Source: Strongylocentrotus droebachiensis
Taxonomy: Eukaryota; Echinodermata; Echinoidea; Camarodonta; Strongylocentrotidae
Direction of reading: 5' to 3'
DNA: 64,000 nucleotides
Assembly: GCA_035222895.1 (NCBI GenBank)
Contig: JAVYIG010006826.1
Location: 47,220 to 111,219 of the forward strand
Shown: piece after piece, positions 59,201 to 64,000 of the stretch
Layout of the letters: every line of letters starts with the position of its first letter
How positions within the stretch are numbered: position 1 is the first letter of the stretch
The notes under the pieces: model-generated
The model's database searches: none
The model's input: the letters and a program-made list of their open reading frames with translations, nothing else
What the model was told of the DNA's origin: nothing
Program-made: the position numbers and the translations under genes

Positions 59201-62200
59201 GAAGCAGGAAACATAATCGATAACCCCGTGTTTGAGACTCTGTATCCTAGCAACCGATTACCCTACGCATACAGCGTTTTCGCTTTCCAGTGCGGAATTT
59301 ATCCCTCTCTGTCATATATTTTAAAATCAACCTGATTGGTCCAGAAAATTTGTCGGAAACCTTGAAAAAGTAAGAAGATTAATCTTTTCCATCCAATCAC
59401 ATTTGGCGACACTCCGAGCTCATTAGCATAGAGAGTTACGACGTCATAATCACGCCATGACTCGCATTTGCATGGATGTGTGTGTAGGGTCATTGAATTT
59501 TTCATGAGACGTACCTGTGCGCGCTGAGCAAAGAAAGACATGCACAGATCCACTTGAGTGGAATCTCGGCCTGAAACTTTTCCATATGGGTAGCCACATC
59601 ATTATCAATACTGCTCTTCCTACGGGTCCTGCAATTATTATTCCCTCAGCATTTCCAGGTACCCACAAACACCTAGTCCAAGGATATAAGCTCCGGCGGA
59701 TTCCATGTGCGCATGCGCAGGTTTCCTTCTCGAGCTCAATCTGGGCTCGGTATGGTACGAGAAAAATAAGACGCCTCCGGGCAAGGATCGAGTCAAGTCA
59801 TCTCAAATGAGAAACAAGAGCCTGCACTATTACATCACAGTGTTTTTTTGTTATTGCTATTGCTGTTAATCGTAGTTGATATCGTTGTTGTTTTTATTTG
59901 TTAAAGGGGATTGCGGCGATACAGACAATGATGTCAAACGTTACTCCAATCTCACTTGCTACCGTCAACGTGGTAATACTAATAGTTCGACAAATTGGAT
60001 AGGATCGAAAAACCTTTGCAATGCTAAAGGGGAGCTACTTGCCACCGTGAAAGATGCTGAGACACAAACGTTTCTCGTTGAGTTCATTGGCGACCAGATC
60101 GGCAACCATGTTTGGATTGGAGCGATGGAGGGACGAGACTGGGTGTGGAGACATAGTAAGTTATTTATAGCTTTGTTAAGTTCATTTTTTATTTTCATTT
60201 TCACAATCGTCAGTAGCCTACTATTGGCAAAACGAAAAAACAATGGTAATTAGTGTGACAATATAAATATTACCGTCTCTTATGCAACATAAGACAATTC
60301 CTGAACGGAATGACGATACCTTTTCTACACCTTCCCTTTAATAATTCTCTGTAGACGTTGGTTATCTCTATCTAAACTATGGATGATTAGAATTTTAAAG
60401 TAGATATTCATTGATTTTAAAAACTAACTTTATTTTCATTATTGCAAAGTTGAAACGCTTAAATACAGCCCCGGCATAGCACCTGAAGAGCTCTCCGAAA
60501 TGTAAATGTTTCTTTCATATGCCTTACTAACAATTGGTCATTAACTCTTAAACATCACACGTTTGCTTTGTGTTAGTATTGCAAACAAAAATATTTTCTG
60601 TCTCATTTCTTTTAAATCGGACATTGCGATTTGATTTACTATTAACTATGTTTCTTGGAATAATTAATTCAAAATAATTTGTCTTTTACACTGCATTATA
60701 ATGATACGGCATTACTAATTTTCAGTCAAATATTCGGGTGCTCTTTTACTTCTAGTTTGCATAATAATGAACGTTTTGTTTCCTAAGCTTAATACTTCCA
60801 GGAAAGTGTGATTTTGTTTTGTAAAGATTATGTACTCTAACTTCTTATTAACTTTCCCTTTTTTTTTTAGATTGATGATCCTATTTTTAATTAGTACCTG
60901 AACTTTTACTTTGTACTGTCAATAAACCGCATTGAATGAAATTGAGCTCCGTTGGATAAAGCAGATAATACAGAGGAGAAAGATTGCGTCTTAAAATTCA
61001 CACATGTATTCCCTTCTTAGAAATGCTTCAAAAAAAGGACTGCATGTAAATCTAGTCATACCAAGATTGTCTAATAAGGTCCTATTTGAAAGTACATATA
61101 TTCAAGTTCTGTGAACGTTTTTTTTGTTGTCATATCTATTTGATGTTGGTGTCGCCATCGTAGTAGGAGAGAATGATGTAGTACAACAATTCATTCTTCA
61201 TTGCATTACATGTTTCTTCATCTCAATTTAATATATTTCATGCACGTCAACATAACAGGGAAAAGCGACAAGAACGTGTAAAAGGAAGTGCAATAGTAGA
61301 ATTATTGGGGTGACTGGGGTCAGTAGATAAAACATGTATTTGTATTTTATATTTGTTAACATTTATTTTCTTCTCATCGATACAATATGAAACACAATGT
61401 ATATATAAGTCATGCATGTAACAATGATTTCAACATAGAGTATACAGTAAATAATACATATAACAGAAGGAGGCGAAAACCCGAAAATCATAGCTTGAGT
61501 TGGGAACGCCTATAATAAGTTAATACAGTTAATGAGACAACATTATACATATTATCATGAAAATTACATATTGTATAAAAGAAGGTTGATAGGAAAGAAA
61601 AAATGAGAGGAGAATTAAGTATAGGAAGGCATGTTCACTTATACATGGATAACATAATTAGGTAATAAGATAATGATTGAAAAGATGAAGGAAGTAATAG
61701 TTACCAGAAGCAAGAGTGCAATAATAACAGGACGATATTGAATGAAAGCCTGTCTAAATAACAAATGCAAAGATAAACAATTTTTTTCTTCTTTTCTTTC
61801 TTTTCTTTTCTTGTTGAACGTTATTTTCTCAGGCGAGGTATACATCGAACGCTTCTTTTGGCAAAATCCATTTCCAAGTGCGAATTCACGAGATTGTATT
61901 GAACTGTCATATCAGGATGGATCATTTTCATGGAGTCCAAGATCATACCAAACAGACAATGGCTTGCTCTGTCAGTATGGTAAGTGGGTATATTATTATT
62001 ATCACTACTGCTACTACTCAGTAGCGTACGCAGGATTTTTTCAAGGGGGGGGGGGGTTAACATTTGTAAATCGGGCCCAGAATTTCGCAACGACTCAGCC
62101 AGCCGCTGAATAAGCGAGGGGGGGGGGGGGGGGGGGTTAGAGGACACCTTTTTTCTTTTTTTTTGGTCCCCAAGAATCGCAACGACTCAGCCAGCCGCTG

Positions 62201-63751
62201 AATAAGCGGGGATAAGAAGACATTTTTTTTCTTCAGTGTCCTATTGTGTAAAATATAGAAATCATGTTCGGACTACATTGTTTATAATATTCCATCGTAA
62301 TGTTCACACGATCATAATGTGACGGACAAGGCTATTTAAAACGGCTTATTCAATATTTTCGATGGTCTGTACGATCGTGTTTTAGCACGTCTTCACATAT
62401 TAACATGTGGAGCTATACATAGTATCACTCAGTCATGAAATCTTTATTTCTAGATCGGTCTTGCCAGAGTGTTGGGCTTAACCTATCAGACATGGTACTA
62501 GAATACATGGGCACCTGTTTCCAATTCCTGGATGTTTCGAAGAACTGTAATGACGGGGCCGAAGAATGTAATGGGAGAGGAGGATTTCTGGCTGAAATAC
62601 TCGATGAGAGCACTAATGCTTTATTGCTGGACCGAGCCCTGTATCTGCGAGACATAGGTGTAAACACGGCCTGGTGGATCGGTGGTTATGACGAAAACGA
62701 CATCGGACGGTCCTGGTATTGGTCTGATAGTACGTGATTCCTCAAATAGTATAGAAACAGTAAAATGTAGTCTTTATCTGTTTATTGGAAGAAAAACACA
62801 TTTATTTTTGTAACAAAATCTATACTATTTGCAACTATTTGTATTCAATGTCAATACAATAACAAATCCCAAATTTGTTCCTATTTTAACACAGGAATTG
62901 AAATGGGATTAGAGCCATATACGTTATGAAATCAGCATCAAAATTATCGGTTATTCGTTAATATCAGTAATATATAAGTAGTTGGTTGCAGTCCAAAAAT
63001 AATAAAAATAAATTGTTGAGTAAAAAGGAAATAGTTTAGCCAAATGAGATCCTTGATCACTTGTATTATATGAATGTGGTTATTGGCTGCAAAGAAGTCC
63101 ATAAGTATGTTTATATAATAACCTTGAATAGGATTAGGAGGTAATGGAATCTTTTTTGTAATTTAAACAATAATACATATACAATATTAGGTGTCAACAA
63201 CTTTAGATCTTTTCCCTGCATTTGCTAATTTTTAATTTAATGAATTGAGAAATAAAATCTTGAAAGCAATGAAATAATAAAAAATAAATAAAACATTCAA
63301 CAATTGTGTAATAATACATGATTTTAAACTACACATCCAGCTGAACCTAAGCAATGTAAACAATTACCAAGAATTTACGCACTTTATATCGGGCATATCT
63401 TGTATGCTATAAATGCAAAACCTGAATAAAAACAAGACCCAATAGTAATGTCTGGAATTGACTTTTCCAAATACAGATCAGCATGGACTAGTAAAATTGA
63501 AGCTAATATATTTATATTGAGGCTTTCCAATGGAAGTAGAAATCAGAGCAACTTCATAAGGCTTAGAAGGACATCATATTAACCATACCATGATTCATCT
63601 CTTTCTTCAGAAACTCGAATGAACTATGAGGGATGGTACGAGGGCGAGCCTAATAGGTATAACCAGTTATGTGTAGAAATGAGACTGGAGTTTCAGTACC
63701 AATGGAATGACCACTATTGTAGAGAAAGAAGTCGGACTCTATGTCAAATTG
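53153..63751 (+). CDS. Gene C: CCP-CTLD receptor, 3' end beyond the window
   Basis: The exons seen are 53153-53219, 57844-58041, 58417-58602, 59907-60155, 61833-61979, 62454-62729 and 63611-63751, all open, phase 1-1 after the leader, with GT/AG sites. They encode signal peptide, CCP1, CCP2, CTLD1 and CTLD2. CCP3 should follow about 300 bases past CTLD2b, outside the window. This is the only copy with no visible lesion, a consensus TATA box and an EPN/WND lectin site, so it is the best candidate for a working gene. Which tail it has cannot be known here. Confidence 0.85.
53220..53680. other. Start of gene C intron 1
   Basis: It keeps the post-leader block to about 53430 and then is replaced by a different repeat with GGGGGCTC / CGGGGGTTCTTTT units; the GA tract of the other copies is absent. 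Confidence 0.6.
53682..55690 (-). mobile_element. Non-LTR retrotransposon relic (jockey-like)
   Basis: Minus-strand fragments in order are a pre-RT region with RKPWITPSLLKKINKKYRLY (55102-55650), LFLDLSKAFDANNHDILFTKL and PLLFLIYINDL (54525-54791), the catalytic FADDTNLIASHND (about 54500-54545), LILPYLHYCNITWAG (about 54100-54170), and a C-terminal region ending at TGA 53682-53684. The order and motifs are those of a reverse-transcriptase ORF2. Several frameshifts make it inactive. It lies antisense in gene C intron 1. Confidence 0.88.
55840..56850 (-). mobile_element. Second non-LTR retrotransposon relic (CR1-like)
   Basis: Minus-strand pieces are TDRVNNNVVVRKLIGFGVQS and FLSNRKKAVKVG (56640-56760), GTKLGPVLFLVIVNDAV (56555-56605), the catalytic YVDDLSL (about 56505-56530), LRILGIILQRDLKWN (about 56275-56320) and MYIRPVLEYAAPIW...IERVQKRACRIIL (56030-56161). 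It is a reverse-transcriptase C-terminal half, frameshifted. Confidence 0.85.
57075..57113 (+). repeat. Retroposon 3' tail (AATCA)n
   Basis: AATAAATAAACATCAAATCA followed by further AATCA units: the 3' end of a plus-strand retroposon whose body is probably within 56850-57075. Confidence 0.6.
57160..57480. repeat. Cluster of poly-C and poly-T runs
   Basis: C-runs at about 57212-57226, 57280-57293, 57338-57352 and 57422-57457 and a T-run near 57387. Such runs are prone to assembly and length errors. Confidence 0.85.
57844..58041 (+). CDS. Gene C exon: CCP1
   Basis: A 198-base phase 1-1 exon between CTCCACAG and GTAAGG, with the intact acceptor that gene B lost. The four Cys are in ATC, WEC, WVC and PIC. 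Confidence 0.92.
58417..58602 (+). CDS. Gene C exon: CCP2
   Basis: A 186-base phase 1-1 exon between TTTCTGCAG and GTAAGC. The Cys are in IVCPSP, YNCSSS, NKCLQDG and PVCQ. No frameshift. Confidence 0.93.
58603..59906. other. Gene C intron CCP2-CTLD1
   Basis: No exon is seen. The 3' part (CTTCCTACGGGTCCTGCAATTATTATT..., about 59607) matches genes A (7220) and B (28280). The stretch 58890-59590 has no counterpart in A or B and is probably an unrecognised insertion. Confidence 0.45.
59907..60155 (+). CDS. Gene C exon: CTLD1, first half
   Basis: A 249-base phase 1-1 exon between TTGTTAAAG and GTAAGT. It encodes NLCNAKGELLATVKDAETQT and VWIGAMEGRDWVWRH. Confidence 0.93.
60156..61832. other. Gene C CTLD1 intron with the empty transposon site
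   Basis: It is collinear with the gene B intron but lacks both large transposons. The intact target of transposon 2 is at 60557-60567 (CACACGTTTGC). No exon. Confidence 0.7.
61833..61979 (+). CDS. Gene C exon: CTLD1, second half
   Basis: A 147-base phase 1-1 exon between TTTTCTCAG and GTAAGT. It encodes IERFFWQNPFPSANSRDCIEL...LLCQY. It lacks EPN and WND. Confidence 0.92.
62035..62235. repeat. Internally duplicated G-run repeat, gene C
   Basis: Same structure and position as 40128-40330 in gene B, with ATCGCAACGACTCAGCCAGC and G-runs of up to 18. Confidence 0.7.
62454..62729 (+). CDS. Gene C exon: CTLD2, first half
   Basis: A 276-base phase 1-1 exon between TTTCTAG and GTACGT. It encodes MGTCFQFLDVSKNC, EECNGRGGFLAEILDE and NTAWWIGGYDENDIGRSWYW. 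Confidence 0.92.
63611..63751 (+). CDS. Gene C exon: CTLD2, second half (EPN/WND)
   Basis: A 141-base phase 1-1 exon between TTCTTCAG and GTGAGA. It reads WYEGEPNRYNQLCVEMRLEF...QWNDHYC...TLCQI. EPN plus WND is the classical calcium- and mannose-type site of C-type lectins. The gene continues beyond the window. Confidence 0.92.
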
Positions 63752-64000
63752 GTGAGAAAATGTGAAATATACTTTTCGAACATCTTTTAGGGGGTCATGG
63801 GAATGTACACAAATACAAACTGACTATGTTAGACGGCTTCTTTGAACCGGTGACAAGAATTATTGCTGAGGTGATTTGAAAATATATGAGCAATCACAAC
63901 ATTGTGTAATGTTTAAAAATCATGATACATCATGTATATCATTCATAGTTTTCTTCACGTAAATGAAGGAAGGCATACAATAAATGAATGAAGTAAAAAC

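Overview
The window is eukaryotic genomic DNA, AT-rich and intron-rich, full of simple repeats, tRNA-derived SINEs, non-LTR retrotransposon relics and DNA transposons. Receptor type, repeat spectrum and SINE style suggest a marine invertebrate deuterostome, most likely an echinoderm. That placement rests on memory of similar repeats and was not tested by search. No bacterial features are present.

The backbone is a tandem array of three paralogous genes, all on the plus strand, for a modular membrane receptor. The shared plan is signal peptide, two CCP/sushi domains, two C-type lectin-like domains (CTLDs, each split over two exons), two more CCP domains, a stalk, a transmembrane helix and a tyrosine-rich cytoplasmic tail. 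Gene A has leader exons at 993-1059 and 3303-3369 and body exons at 5491-17425. Gene B has its leader at 23408-23474 and exons to 46414. Gene C has its leader at 53153-53219 and runs off the right edge after its second CTLD (63751). I assembled exons by comparing the three copies. Every ectodomain exon is phase 1-1, and the gene B exons join into one open frame of about 770 codons.

The copies differ in telling ways. Gene A has a two-base insertion in CCP2 and a TGA in CTLD1, so it is probably a pseudogene or is rescued by exon skipping. Gene B has lost the usual AG acceptor of CCP1 but has an in-frame AG 12 bases downstream. The EPN-type sugar motif of CTLD2 is QPN in A, RPN in B and EPN in C. 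Genes A and B carry unrelated C-terminal parts: A has an EGF domain, a Ser/Thr stalk and a tail with HTYQ repeats; B has no EGF, a very short stalk and a 195-residue acidic tail with YxxV sites. This resembles paired or diversified innate immune receptors.

Each leader exon sits under a compact promoter, with a TATA-like box about 32 bases before a TCAGTC initiator. It exists in four copies, two of them in front of gene A. The gene-to-gene period is about 20 kb; the A-to-B and B-to-C spacings agree once 9.2 kb of inserted DNA in gene B is subtracted. That DNA is two related DNA transposons (29148-33694 and 33938-38625) lying 243 bases apart inside the intron that splits CTLD1. Both have long terminal inverted repeats, TAG...CTA ends, 3-bp target duplications and decayed coding sequence.

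Other repeats include three non-LTR retrotransposon fragments on the minus strand (8.6-10.2, 53.7-55.7 and 55.8-56.9 kb), an 886-bp near-perfect palindromic element at 49775-50660, several short inverted-repeat elements, tRNA-derived SINEs, a minisatellite at 51.7-52.1 kb and long GA/CT, GT and poly-C tracts. Intergenic regions 17.4-23.2 and 46.4-53.0 kb contain only repeats and segmental duplication; I see no further host genes.
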